NCBI GenBank assembly: GCA_932294295.1
Contig: OW028585.1
Location: 28,254,220 to 28,318,219, forward strand
Direction of reading: 5' to 3'
DNA: 64,000 nucleotides
Source: Alitta virens
Lineage: Eukaryota > Annelida > Polychaeta > Phyllodocida > Nereididae
Position 1 is the stretch's first letter; each line of letters begins with the position of its first letter. This document shows positions 11,526 through 23,169 of this stretch, one piece after another. The translations under genes and the position numbers were made by a program. Under the pieces are notes generated by a model. That model ran no database searches, had not been told where the DNA came from, and was given only the letters and a program-made list of their open reading frames with translations.

Positions 11526-12450
11526 AGCTTTTCAGTTGTTACTTTCAATTTAGCATTATTTAAGCCTCTGCAACTTCTTTGTTTGGAGGTACACGTATGG
11601 AAAATATGATCCATCAGTGAAACTTCAGGACATTTCCCTTTTATATCATGCAGTTGTGGAAGGTACTGAAAAATCCCATGTTATCTCATCTGGAAATTTA
11701 CTGGTATTAAAATTAGCACACTCTAATGCACTAATATAAGCTTTCCTTGCAAAAAGCACAAAAGGGGTTATGATTAGTTTGCTTGGAACAGGGAGAAAAC
11801 ATGGGTAAAGAAAACTTCCGGCAAAGTGATGCCTTTGTAACGAGGTATTCCTGAAATTTAAAAATACTGAACAAGACAAGGTTCGACAATATCAGACACA
11901 TGATATTTTCAAAATCTTCCTGCACCAGTCTCAAAAGATTTTGTGTACCCAGCAAACAAGAAACCATGACATTTGGAAATTTTATTGCTGCATCAGAGAT
12001 ATTATGACAGCGAGCACAATAGTAGTTTTTAAATAAACCATAACCAGGTATGCAAACCGTGATGTGGTGTATTAAAGGGGCTTTTAAAGATTCTTATTCA
12101 TCACTGGAGCCAGCCAGTCTCAGACACTTTGATGTAAGATATAGGAAAGGATTCTTTATAATTGCCAAATTCACGATTAAAAGGCAAACTCAGTACTGTC
12201 TGACTCTTCGGAGAGTATCTTTGAAATTATTAAACAACCTTAGATTTTGAAACAAATTAAGCTTTTGGTGTGGCGCCATAATACCTTCAGCCTTATTGCA
12301 GTAAACTCAATAATCCAAACAGTCATTATGAAGTAAACAATCATCATCATATTTACAGCATACGTTTATATCATGTGAACATTCACTGTTGGGATCTATT
12401 AAAGTGGCATCTGATGTGCATCGATATTTGCATGTCTGCTTCAGTCACAT
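11526..12450 (-). pseudogene. antisense relic of the receptor ectodomain
   Basis: Read on the minus strand, decayed but clear matches follow the order of the intact receptors. The SMB-like Cys region lies near 12450-12340 (CKYRCTSDATL, VCCKYDDDCL, HNDC), then the block equivalent to YLRMLENVKET near 12250, then the VPGYGLFKNYYCARCHNISDAA segment at 12060-11990. FRNTSLQR and related residues follow near 11850, and TSKQRSCRGLNNAKLKV near 11600-11540. Stops and frameshifts are frequent. No signal-peptide exon or seven-helix domain is attached. It is a truncated, older, inverted copy; a shorter version of the same relic occurs at 36403-36680. Confidence 0.85.
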
Positions 12451-12464
12451 ATCAACCAAGCTGA

Positions 12465-13170
12465 AATGTACTGTTTAATTCCCCAGCTTGAAATGAGAAT
12501 TGTACCTTTACATTAATTCTAGTAGATCAGATACTAGTAGAAGTAGCGAATCTTTATTGACTTGCACACTTCCACATAAAAATGCTCAACCCGCAAGGCA
12601 CTTACAAGCACTGAATTTCAGCTGACCTAGAATACTACTGAGTTAGGAAGCTATAATCACTAAAACACCAAACTAACTTGCCTGGGACACTGCTGTTCAC
12701 TGAGTCTCCACTGTTTACTATGACCTGCAGGGTAGATATACCTACTAGACTTTCACCATGCGACATGTTATGGGAGGCACAATGGCTGGAAATGCCCCCC
12801 CCCCCCCCCACCAAAAAAAAACAACACACAAACACACATGGAACAAGGAATTTCAGGTGCACCGCCTCAGTCAATGCAAGTTTCTTTCACAGTTTGCTAG
12901 CGCTCATAACAAATGACCTAAACAAGAACAGTAGAGGCTTGGGCTGTCAACTGCCCAAACCACCCAGATTCGAGTTTATAGAAATAAGTTGAGAGAGGTG
13001 CTCATCATTGTGGTGGAAACAGGGCTATTTACTGCCCCAATTGCCCAGATTCGAATCCACACTCAGTAGAAACAGGTTGAGAGAGGTGCTAATTGTGGTG
13101 GAAACAGGGCTATTAACTCCCTGATTCGAGTCAACACTCAATAGAAATAGGTTGAGAGAGGTGCTTAATG
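12465..13170. repeat. spacer repeat R, copy 1
   Basis: This is a roughly 0.7-0.9 kb spacer block found five times in the window (also 23.43-24.30, 36.73-39.15, 49.35-50.22 and 53.55-54.21 kb). It includes GAAGTAGCGAATCTTTATTG, an ACACACAAACACACATGGAAC stretch and, at its right end, diverged copies of an ~85-bp minisatellite (AATAGAAATAGGTTGAGAG). A poly-C run of about 14 lies at 12796-12809. Open frames in it are not conserved between copies. Confidence 0.8.
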
Positions 13171-13956
13171 TGTTGGAAACACCCGGACTGACTGCAGTGC
13201 AGTTTGAACTTGCAATATTTACAGTGAATTTAAACTAATATATGCCAAACAATGAAATGCCAAACTGACACATATCCAAATATTAGACTTAATGTTAAAA
13301 TATTTAAAACTGATATAAAAATGATAATACTTAACATTACCTGGGGACAACTGAGCCAAAATTATCAGAGGCTTTTAATATATGAATGAGGAGGCTCACA
13401 GAGCAGAAATATATACAGTAAAATCTGTAACCCAGCAGTTCTCAAAAGGCTTTGTGTGAGATATATCAACAAATTTTTCAGGTTCATTAATAGGGTTGAT
13501 ATTATGCCTGTTTAACAACACCATGACCAATGAATTGTCTGCTTATAAAAACTACTGTGGACAACTTCTGGACTACTCTTGGACATTAGGTGACGGTAAT
13601 GAAAGGGTAGGAATGTATTTAATATCCCTGCTTTGGTTCTATTTAAAAACAGATAATGTCATTTCATTCACTCTGACATTTTTATAGCATAACACAAACT
13701 TTTAAACAACATTTGAATTCAGAAAACAGTTGATTTTTTTGTGGTTTTTTAATTTTCTTATCTAGATATATTTCTTTTGGATGGCATTGATCTCTGATCT
13801 TTCTGCATAAAAGACCAAAATGTGGTATAATATTATTTCACTTTGAATTACTAAATTTAACAAGAAAAACTCCTGACTGTAAAAGGCCACCATATAGAAA
13901 ATTTTGCCTTTGCTAGATCCTTCCCTTTCACCTCATATTGTTTGTGGTATTTGTAT

Positions 13957-14055
13957 CACATGTTTATTTTGAGAATACGGGAATTTATTTCACGATTTTG
14001 TCATATTTCACGAAGCCGAAGGCTGGTTGTTAAGTATTCTCAAAATTAACATGTG
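13957..14055. repeat. 99-bp foldback in type I promoter region
   Basis: CACATGTTTATTTTGAGAAT (13957 on) pairs with its near-perfect reverse complement ending at 14055, a 22-bp terminal inverted repeat with one mismatch. Type II upstream regions (for example 25.28-25.32 kb) lack this block, so it is probably an insertion. The copy in gene 3's flank is at 39880-39978. Confidence 0.75.
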
Positions 14056-14061
14056 GTAACG

Positions 14062-14423
14062 ATTTTATCCTCTGTCGTTCCCAAACCCGAAATTCAAGCA
14101 AAATACATTTGACTGTTCCCTGATTATTTCCAACTAAAAGTGACGTAAACAATCTTTAGTTTCTCGGCTCCTTATTGTCCTACACAATATTTACCTATCA
14201 GCAGGTGTGCAATCTAGTTGGGAACACTGTAGTTTCTGAATTCCTTTCAGTTACGGAGCTACGGACGAAAAAGTTCAGTAGGCTTAAGCGTCATAGGACT
14301 CGCTAGAGAGATCCTGCCATGGATTGCTGCATTGGTCGTGACGTCGATCATTTCAGAAATAGTGAAAATATCCACTGGGAAGGGCGTGTCCAGACTGCTT
14401 TTGCCATTGACAGAGGATAAAAT
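14062..14423. repeat. 362-bp element with perfect 15-bp inverted ends
   Basis: ATTTTATCCTCTGTC at 14062-14076 is the exact reverse complement of GACAGAGGATAAAAT at 14409-14423. The block is absent from the corresponding type II promoter, which supports insertion of a MITE-like element about 0.8 kb upstream of gene 1's TATA box. It contains CRE-like TGACGT sequences (near 14340). The duplicate is at 39985-40347. Confidence 0.75.
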
Positions 14424-15166
14424 GTTATTCATGCCTAACCTTACCTGATTTGTATTTAGAATACCTTTTGATAGAAAATACTATAATATATAATATTTGC
14501 AATCATATTTGCATTTAATTATTTTTTGATTTAATTTCGAGGAATATCTCTGGCCTGATTGCTCATGTTATGGATTCGGCGATCCTGATACTGATATCTG
14601 TAATTCTATATGCATTGTGTTCTAGTTTAATCTAATATTTATATTTGAAGCTATTGCACACATGATACTGTTTTCAATTTAGTTCCATCTGAAATGTACC
14701 AAATTGTTCTTTCATGCAAAACATATTATTTACAACGTAATTCAAACGAAGTATTTCAAAACACGAATTCATGGCAGTTCATATTAATTTACTTTTTTAA
14801 ATTTGATATGTTTTTTTTCAAAAGCATGATTAAGCCAAGCACTAAGGTCTATTGTGAAATTGATACTTTTTCATCAACTTACCAAATTGGTATTGAAAAT
14901 GAAGAAGAATTAGTCAATACTAATACTCAGTATGCACAGTCCAACTTCTTTTTAAGCAATTTGGTAAAAATAAATAAATAAATAAAATTAAATTAAATTT
15001 TTGCAGATGATCTCGTTTGAGAAAAATTGGTCTTCAGGACCAGGTTGATTAATAACAGAAATACACAAATTGGTTTTTTTCTTTTTGCGAATAAACACTG
15101 ATGAATGAAGTCACTCAATTGCTCGGTTCCACTGTATTTTAGCATGCTCTCAAGTAAATATGTGAG

Positions 15167-15226
15167 TATAAAAAAGACATGTTTCTTAAAAACTGTGGCC
15201 AGTTGTCTCCTTCACCGCTGACCACA
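15167..15226 (+). promoter_or_regulatory. TATA box, initiator and 5' UTR of gene 1
   Basis: TATAAAAAAG at 15167-15176 is followed 34 nt later by an initiator-like CCAGTT (A at 15201). This predicts a 5' UTR of about 26 nt before the ATG at 15227. The same TATA-to-initiator spacing is kept in all five gene copies. Confidence 0.65.
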
Positions 15227-18200
15227 ATGTCAGGACTGCGAGTGATCTTGCTGATGGTTTTGATGTTTGTGGTTCATCAACAGGCTAACTCTAACAAGAA
15301 AGGTGAGAATTAAAATTGTAAATTGTAAATTGTTTTATGTCATAAAGCGCTGTCTAGAATTTAAAATCAATACATTTTCAGAAGCTCTCTACAATATGAC
15401 ATAAAAATGTAAAATTAAAATTGAGAAAAGAAATTTAAAATATGTAAATTTATAATATCACTTGATATCATTTTAAAATTGACAGTATAAAGAGAATGAA
15501 TAACTTCATATACATATTCAATTTTTAAAATGATAATTAATGCTTATATAGATGCAATGTGAGGAAAGACACAGTTAATTTAGGCATTTATTTTGAAAAA
15601 ATTGGCAGTGTCTTTTACTCGGGTGTGTATGCGATAGGGCTTGAAGTCCACCCCATGTTACACATTTACCCCATTGGTGGGATCTTTATGCCTAAGCATA
15701 GACACTACCTCCAATTTAACGTCACATGTGATCGACATCCAGCTGGGGATCAAACCTGGGACCTTTAGCAGAGCTGGCCGATGAGGAATTGATTATGTAG
15801 GAGAGCTACTCGTCTTAATTATTGTGTGGGGTATCAAAAGCAATTCTTTGTTTTATATCTAATAACAGTTTATAGCCAAGCACTTCTTTTTACCAGTGTG
15901 CACCATGACCAGCCACTCTGGATTGTGTTCAAGGTCATGGGGGTTCAAACCCAGCAACTGAGCAGATCCTCCTCAAACTATTCACCCAGTGTAAAATGAG
16001 GAGGTTGGCACTTGAGGATTTACAGCCGTTGGCCCCTATAAGAAAAGCTGGTGACTGATATAACTGAGCAAACCACAAGGTTTTGCAGCTGCTGTCCTCT
16101 GGTGGAAAATGCCAAGTTTGGGCCAATCAGATACAAGCTAACACTTTGTCACTATGGCACCATATCCCAAATATGGTACTGTTTTGTAAGGCCTTGTCTG
16201 ATTGTACAAAACTATTTTTTGCAACTAGTCAGAAGGGATATGAACAACCAGTTTCACTGTGCCAGCTCCACAATGGAAAAAAGATAACAAACAATAAAAT
16301 GTCATCATAATCAAATGTTCTAATATTAATAGATATGCATAATCTCATTTTCAGCTTTGAAGACAAAGAACACACTTCAGAAGTTTTTAGGCTATTTGTT
16401 TGAAATGTGCCCTTTGCAATCGTGCAAGAGTCGATGCTCACCAAATGCCACCCTTCCACCGGCTCCTAATGTATGTACAGACAATTTAGACATGTGTTGT
16501 AAATGTGATAATGAATGCTTATTTTACAATGACTGTTGTTTAGACTATGGATTTTACTGTTCTCAATCTGGCAACATGAAACCTCCAGATGGAAAACCTA
16601 AGTTTTTTCAGTATTTGAGAATGTTAGAAAATGTTAAAGAGACCGACCCAAGGGCAAGACCTCACAAAGTTTGCAAAAAACCTGTATTGCCATTCTATGA
16701 TAAATATCAGTCGAAATACTATTTTCTAACATCAATTTGTCCAAGCTCCAGGGAGGAATTAATAACAAACTGTGTGATAGAATCATCAAACACCTCTTTA
16801 ATGCATCATATAACTGTTTACGTACCAGGTTATGGTTTATTTAAAAACTACTATTGTGCTCGCTGTCATAATATCTCTGATGCAGCAATACAATTCCCAA
16901 ATGTCAGGGTTACTTGCGAACAAGAATCAAACCACACAGAGTCTCTGTTCAGAAAGTTTCAGGATGATTTTGTAAATACAGGTCTAAATGATGTAGCTTA
17001 TCCTTGCATGGTTCATTTAGATTTTAGAAATACCTCATTACAAAGGTATGTTTGTGGAAGAAAGAGCTCTTGCTTTACGAACAACACTAACTTAACGCCT
17101 GTGAACTCGCTGTGTCAGAGGTTTTTCCTGCCTGTAGTTGCTTGGGATAAGGATCAAATATGTCATAACCCTTTCTGTGCATTTTACAAAGACACCTATA
17201 GCAGTAAATTAAGATGTGTCAATATTAATTTGAGTTATTATCCAAAGGCGGTGAACACTCCCACTCCATTTTTCATTTCTGCGACTATGGCAGCATTGTT
17301 TGGCTTTGGACCAGAAATTCAAGTAAGTATGTACACAAAGAAGAAGAGGCCAGAAAAGAAGGTGAAATGCAAAGATGGTTATTTGATGAACTATGCTACT
17401 AATCATTGCACCTCCATGGAAAAAAGCTGCAGGGTCTTGAATAATGCTATCTTAAAAGTTTCACAATTGAAGGGCCATTTTACCTCCCATTACAATTTAT
17501 CCATCATTTATATTTTAAACAACAAATCTGCTTACAATGTAGATAATTTCTACTTTAACAATATAGAGATAAAGTTCTACCAAGTTAAAAATCCTTTCAA
17601 GAAATTTGTGGTTTTAGAAGAAACACCATGTCCATTTGCTGTACATGCCCTCTCTAAACATGAAGGCATTGACCTACACAGTACCAATTGTGTTTCATAT
17701 CAAACATCATGTCTGTCGTGTAACTTAAATATTATCAATAACTTTATAAAAGAGCTACAACATATTGGGCGAAATAAGGACCCACCTATTATAATCACAT
17801 TCATTGGTGACAATACTGAGATGTGTCCTGAGGATAAAATGATCTTCCTTGAGGTCATAGCCCTCAGTAACAAATCACAATTTACATTTAATGAAACTAA
17901 ATTGTTTTCTCCTGCCATTGGGGAAAGTTTCCATCCTAAAGATGCAATTTTTGTGCTTACCAACATAAATAAATCAGATGTGAGGTTGTATACACCATTT
18001 TGTATCTGGAACGGCAACCAATCTAGTAAGGCTAAGGTGTTCACAACATGCCATCACCTTGGCAGCACGAACAAAGCCTTTGCAAATGCTGCCCTTGCTG
18101 CATTTACATTTGGAACTAACACAATTTCGATTATATCAATGATTTGGACGATACTTATATACACTATTTTCAAAGATTTGAGAAAAGACTGTATTCAGAA

Positions 18201-18990
18201 TATCCTCCACCTAATTGCGGCTTTAATTTGTGGACAGCTTCTATTTCAAATCAGTGGAGTGAATTTCATCAAATCTCATGAATGGGCATGCAAGACTGTT
18301 GGAATATTGCTTCATCACTTTTGGATTTTATCATTTTTGTGTATGTCTTGCATTTCTCTTGACCTTGTATATAAAGCAAACTGTAGCTGGCACACAACAA
18401 GCCGCAAATTCAAAGCATCATACTGCTATATTATTTCCACTCTTTTCATTCTGATTTGTGTGCTTATGGACCTACTATCTTCCCTTGAGTTAGAATATGG
18501 GAATGAACGAGGCATCTGTTTTTTGCAACCTCTATTCTACCACATTGTACTGTTCATTTTGCCAATGGTTTTTATGCTGACTCTCAACAGCATTTTCTTC
18601 TGCTTTGTGGTCTTCAAGATCTGCTCATCAAAGGGCAGCAAATCAAGAGTATCGACAAATACTGTTTCACGTGCATCTATCTGTGCAAAGATCATGATAC
18701 TGTTTGGCATATCGTGGCTGGCTGCACTGCTTCCATCTTTGACAAATATTTATGAACTGTGGTTTGTTTTTACGCTCATCAATCTACTGCAAAGCATTTT
18801 CTTTTTCACAAGCTTTGGTTTCAATGAGTCAGTTAGAGCCAGGCTCCATAGCTGGTGGGTCAATCGACCCAGCCAAAGCGCACCTAGAATTGATGCCATA
18901 CCTCAGACAATGCATAATTCCATGTCACAGGAATTACAGAGTACGTCGCAGCATGGATTATCAAGTGGCACAAAAATGTCTAAGTATTAG
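15227..18990 (+). CDS. gene 1: SMB-like, Cys-rich adhesion-type 7TM receptor
   Basis: Joined exons 15227-15302 and 16355-18990; the intron has GT-AG ends and phase 1. The product is 903 residues. Residues 1-22 or so form a signal peptide (MSGLRVILLMVLMFVVHQQA). Residues 44-94 match a somatomedin-B-like pattern (CC-x-C-x3-C then DCC-x-DYGFYC). A long Cys-rich, N-glycosylated ectodomain includes a YCARCHN motif near 192. A GPS-like CIWNG...CHHLG lies at 575-594. Seven helices follow at about 600-630, 639-662, 669-696, 711-735, 749-781, 799-823 and 825-848, with the family-typical TM3 Cys 670 and ECL2 Cys 747. The Ser/Gln-rich tail ends SKY. It resembles adhesion/Methuselah-like (family B) receptors of invertebrates; the ligand is unknown. 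HLG replaces the HL-S/T cleavage triad, so autoproteolysis is unlikely. It is intact and probably functional. Confidence 0.9.
15646..15776 (-). mobile_element. SINE family A fragment in intron 1 of gene 1
   Basis: TTACACATTTACCCCATTGG, GCATAGACACTACCTCC and ATCGACATCCAGCTGGG parallel the SINE at 4461-4737 in order and orientation. The element lies antisense to the receptor gene and lacks most of the tRNA head. Confidence 0.65.
16010..16215 (+). repeat. second intron-1 repeat of gene 1
   Basis: GGATTTACAGCCGTTGGCCCC, TTTTGCAGCTGCTGTCCTCTG and TGTTTTGTAAGGCCTTGTCTG recur in the other receptor introns and, rearranged, at 9148-9265. The piece just upstream (15940-15955) contains a B-box-like GGTTCAAACCC, so a tRNA-derived origin is possible. 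Confidence 0.5.
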
Positions 18991-19344
18991 TTATATCCCG
19001 AATAGGACGGAATATAACTTACAAAAATGTTAGTTAACTCCCGACTATGAGAGATATGACTAACTAATACTCCATTAGTCATATTTACTAATTTGTTTGA
19101 CTGTTTGTTATGTTTTAATGCCTTTGTTATGAAAAACAAGTTCAGTTTGCACTCAGGATGGAGTTAACCGACACGACATTTTCATTGGTTATGGCCCACT
19201 CAGAACTATAGTAATACTGTCTTAGTGGATTAAATACACTTTCATTTGAAATATGTGTCGGAGCCCAGACAGCAGAAGCATGCACTTTACGACAATGTTC
19301 AACAACATTATTATTCAGAGAAAATAATGAATTGACACAATAAA
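18990..19344 (+). terminator. gene 1 3' UTR: two hairpins and polyA signal
   Basis: An 11-bp stem with one mismatch (GTTATATCCCG, loop of 7, CGGAATATAAC; 18990-19018) begins at the last base of the TAG stop. A second hairpin has a perfect 10-bp stem (ATATGACTAA/TTAGTCATAT; 19054-19084). A canonical AATAAA is at 19339-19344. All three elements are kept in genes 2 and 3. The hairpins may affect mRNA stability or localisation; that is inference. Confidence 0.6.
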
Positions 19345-20811
19345 CCTAACAGCTTCACGTGGCTCTGTGACTTATCAGAGGTTCTAAAATAAAAACAGTA
19401 GTCACAGACAACACTGTTTCTGATTAAATTGACACAATTCTGTTATAAATTTGATTCTGGGATACAAATTAACACATTTATTTATAAATTTTATTTTAAG
19501 ATATAAAGAAACATTTAGCAGCTCACTACTGTGTTTATTATCTATGTTAATCTGTAGTTGATACAGTTCATGTGCATTGACAACAGGGATAACTGTTCGA
19601 TGAAGCATCAACTGGAAAGGCTTCTTGGAACTCTTAAATATTTCCTTAATTTTATGTTTTTTTAGGTCAACACTCTCTTCTCTGAGTGAAGAATTCTGTG
19701 ATCTGATTAATATCTAGCATACACAGATTGTGACGTCCTTTTCCAATTCATAGACCCGACTTGTCTCCTTACTTGAGACAGGATCGAGTTAGGGTCAACA
19801 GGGGGAGCACACCGGTCCTCACAACCTTAGTGACATCATCATTGCTTTCAATAAAAAGATTGCATGATGATATCATCAAACAAAGGTTATAAGGAGAGGT
19901 TATAAGGAGAGGCTCACAGCTCCATTTATTGGCTCAAAAGTCCACTATACAACTCAAGTCGCAATCCCTCAATAAAATTATTTTCAATTTCTTTGGTTGC
20001 TTGGCGTTTGAAGCACAAACATCATTCTTTGATGTGATGTTGTGGCCAATCCTCCCATTACTCTAACTCTGTGTCTGGGAATAGGGCTTGTCAGTTATGA
20101 CCAAAGTAGCGTCAATTTGTAGTGCAATCCATGCTGATGCCGTACTTTTGGAACCAACGCCGCCATATTTTAATCAGGCGAGCGAGTGGACAAGATGAAA
20201 TATGAACAATAGGATATTTTTCAATGGAATAAAACATCACTGGTCAATGTTTGTCAAAATAGCATGTAAATAAACAAGATTATTAGTGGTCGATACTTGC
20301 TTAACTTCACAGGTCCATTGCTCAAATTCCAAGCGGCAACCAAAATAATGAGTTGTCAATCTGTGATTATTAGTTATCCATTCTTATTCAGCCCCTCCAT
20401 GAAATTTCAATGACGGCGTTCTGGACGTGGTTCCCTGAAGCAGTTTTTCATGCTCTCAAACACATATGAGGTCATTTAAGTTTGGACTACAGTGTATTTT
20501 TTGAGATGTGTAGAAAGGTATAAACATGCTTAATAACTGAACTGAATATTTACATGTTAATACTTAACATTCCTCATAACACACAAAGACGCTTCTCAAT
20601 ACCAATGCATATTTTTTGTGCACTCCTTTTCTTTGCCAAACTTACATATTTCAATAATAATTCTGATCTTGGTAAACTAAGTCAGTGCCTCTTTCTGAAG
20701 CTGATTTGGTTATTGCAGCTTGATTGTGATGTAACAATGGACCTTTGTGATGTCACAATTGCATACTCTAAGTCATGCAAGAAACAATGGTGGAAGAGGC
20801 TAATATTTTTC
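19345..20811. other. conserved downstream block of the array unit
   Basis: This block follows the polyA signal of gene 1 and is repeated after gene 2 (about 30087-31520) and gene 3 (about 45255-46723). It includes a GACATCATCATTGC stretch, GTCTCCTTACTTGAGAC (a short palindrome near 19766) and CGCCGCCATATTTTAATCAGG. Frames on either strand, such as 20554-20832, are not constrained as protein in gene 2's copy. No gene is supported. Confidence 0.6.
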
Positions 20812-21135
20812 AGCCAGCTAGTCTCCGACTAAGTGATGTAAGATACAGGAAAGGAGTTTTAGAATTGACAAAGCCATGATTAAAAGTCATGTCCTGACAA
20901 ACTCTGTACTGTCTGACTCTTTAGAGTATCTTTGAAATTATTAAACAACCTTAGATTTTGAAACAAATTAAGCTTTTGGCGTGGCGCCATAGTACCTCCA
21001 CCTTATTGCAGTAAACTCAATAATCCAAACAACAGTCATTATGAAGTAAACAATCATCATCATATTTACTGCATACTTCTATATCATCTAAACTTTCATC
21101 GTCAGGATCTAATGAAGTGGCGTTTGATGTGCATC
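20812..21135 (-). pseudogene. short antisense receptor relic
   Basis: Minus-strand sequence matches the SMB-like region (TGCAGTAAATATGATGATGA for CCK.D.., AATGACTGTTGTTTGG for NDCC) and the following FQ.LR.FNNFKDT segment. It is collinear with 12127-12450 but ends abruptly at both sides. Stops and indels make it non-coding. It belongs to the duplicated unit and recurs at about 46724-47048. Confidence 0.75.
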
Positions 21136-21169
21136 ATATCAACCAAGCTGTTTAAAAGATTTTTAACCC

Positions 21170-22110
21170 CCGGCAAAACGAAGTACGAAAAGGGTTTTTG
21201 TTATCATCAATGTCCGTCCGCCAGGCGGGCGGGCGCAACTCTTTCATTTCGCTAATGCACCTAACCTTACGAAATGTTGTTCAGTAATACACTTTATGGC
21301 TAGTGGTGCCTTTTGATAGTCACATTAAGATATGTTGGCTATGTTTTACAAAATTTGGAAAAAATAGAGAATTTTCGTTTCCGGAGCAGAACTCAGACAC
21401 TACTGCACATACATCCTTTAAACTTTTTTCATAATATGTCTAGAATAGTGCAGTGGTGCCTTTTGGGGGTCTCATGACCGTAAATAATATAGAATTTTAA
21501 AACCTCCATATAAAAGACACTATTTACCTTACATGAATGAAATTGTATCAATAACATATCTAAATTATATTATTTTCACTTTTTAAACCTCACTTTGATA
21601 TTAATTAAATGCTTAAAATTGTGTTAAATTGTGTTGTCGGAGAATAACTCCACCATTAATGCACTTACCCCAACAAAATTGTATATGTTATTACTCTATA
21701 TAGCTTAGATGTGAATTTTGATAATCACATAGAAATATCTGAGCTGTGTTTTAAAACATTTAGAGAAAAAAATAAAAATTAAAGCATAAAAGTTTCTGTT
21801 TCCATACCAGGACTCACACACTACTGCAGCTACATGCGTACAAACCTAGTAAGAATATGTCTAAAATAGTGTAGAGATACCTTTTTGGGGTTTCATGACC
21901 ATTTATGACAGACGTTTTATAATATATAAATACATGGACTGGTACTCAATCAAACTTAACCCTCATATCATCAGTACCATTTTTCCAATGATATATCTAG
22001 ACTATGGTACACTTTTTAGCTTCTTTTTGACATTTGTTTCATCATTCTTTCTTTTTATAATATTGGAAAATCTGGAAAAAATGCAAAACATTGTGTTGCT
22101 TCCTTCGTAT
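21170..22110 (+). repeat. interspersed repeat R2, tandem pieces
   Basis: At least three successive R2-like segments occur. Each contains a TGGTGCCTTTTG or similar phrase, GGGGTCTCATGACCGTAAAT and a CACTACTGCA phrase, at about 21.2-21.5, 21.65-21.75 and 21.8-22.1 kb. The frame at 21895-22131 lies in this repeat and is not a gene. Confidence 0.6.
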
Positions 22111-23169
22111 TCCTTAGCATCCCATACTTAGCAATGACAGCCGTAAATGTTGTACAATTCATGTGCAATTATTAAATATTTTATCATAGTATTGCCATGC
22201 TCGAGCCATTCAATAGTTTTTGTTTATAATTATCAATTTTATAATAATTTGTTGCATGATGATCTATATTACTTTCACTTGACTCCAATACTTATTATTG
22301 CTTTCCTCATATACATCTGCCATAGATTTAATGCAAATCAGCAACCAACAATTCAGTAACTGAAGTGAATAAGACAAATGATAATATATAGTTCCTTCAG
22401 TTGCAACCTAAATTCAAAAAGCGAGCAAAAATTTTTTTGATTCATACAGGTATTGAAATGGGTGTGTTGAGTATCATTCCATACAAAATAAACCTTTAAG
22501 ATATTGTATTCATTTGTATTTAGACTTTTTTTATTTAAATAAAAGTAAATACAAACCTTGAAGGTTAATTTTGTATGAAATTATACCAACATCTTTATGT
22601 GGCATAACATTATTGCTGAATTCATATACTATTTTGGACATATAAATGATAATCTTAGTTGTACGTTAGTTAAGGGAACATGCTATTGTGTTGATATTTC
22701 TAGTGAACTGAACACTCCTTATTGTGCATAAAATCTTTCAAACAGGACAATTAAATGGCAAGAAAAGAATAGAGAATATTTTTTATGCTCATTTGGCGGG
22801 AGGGCTCTCTTCGTAAGACTAAGATATTTGTAGGACATTATAATATCATGTGCACATGCAAAAATAGACCACTAATATAGTGATATACATCAATGTATTC
22901 AATTTCATCATCAAAAAAACAGTCAGGGTATTGGCTATTAAGCAATAAAATTAACGCAGTTCTTGTGTATTTAAAGAAAGTTCATCATTTCTATTCATTT
23001 ATATTTACCAAATCGTCTGAATATTACAATGTAGAGGTTAATATTCAAGTATATTTGCATCAAAATAGGACATTGTCAGATTTAATACAGGCCTTAATTT
23101 TTACAAGATTCAAGGAAGACTTTTTCAGACATTTTTAGCATTGCATAACAGGCTATGTAGGCCAAGTGG
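22111..23169. other. array spacer, no gene seen
   Basis: Very AT-rich, duplicated at about 48.03-49.08 kb. Short frames such as 22893-23138 survive in both copies only because the duplication is recent; no recognisable domain is present. Confidence 0.4.

Noticed and set aside
12678..12992. 104-codon frame in spacer R
   Set aside because: It crosses a poly-C run and is not kept in the other four spacer copies.
14694..14981. 95-codon frame upstream of gene 1, repeated at 40604-40891
   Set aside because: It is conserved only because the duplication is recent. The homologous type II flanks near 25.6 and 51.5 kb do not keep the frame.
17700..18044. Antisense 114-codon frame inside gene 1 (and equivalents in genes 2 and 3)
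   Set aside because: Shadow of the receptor coding strand; no promoter or domain.
20554..20832. 92-codon frame downstream of gene 1, repeated after gene 3
   Set aside because: The gene 2 counterpart near 31.26-31.5 kb has indels and a stop; no domain is visible.
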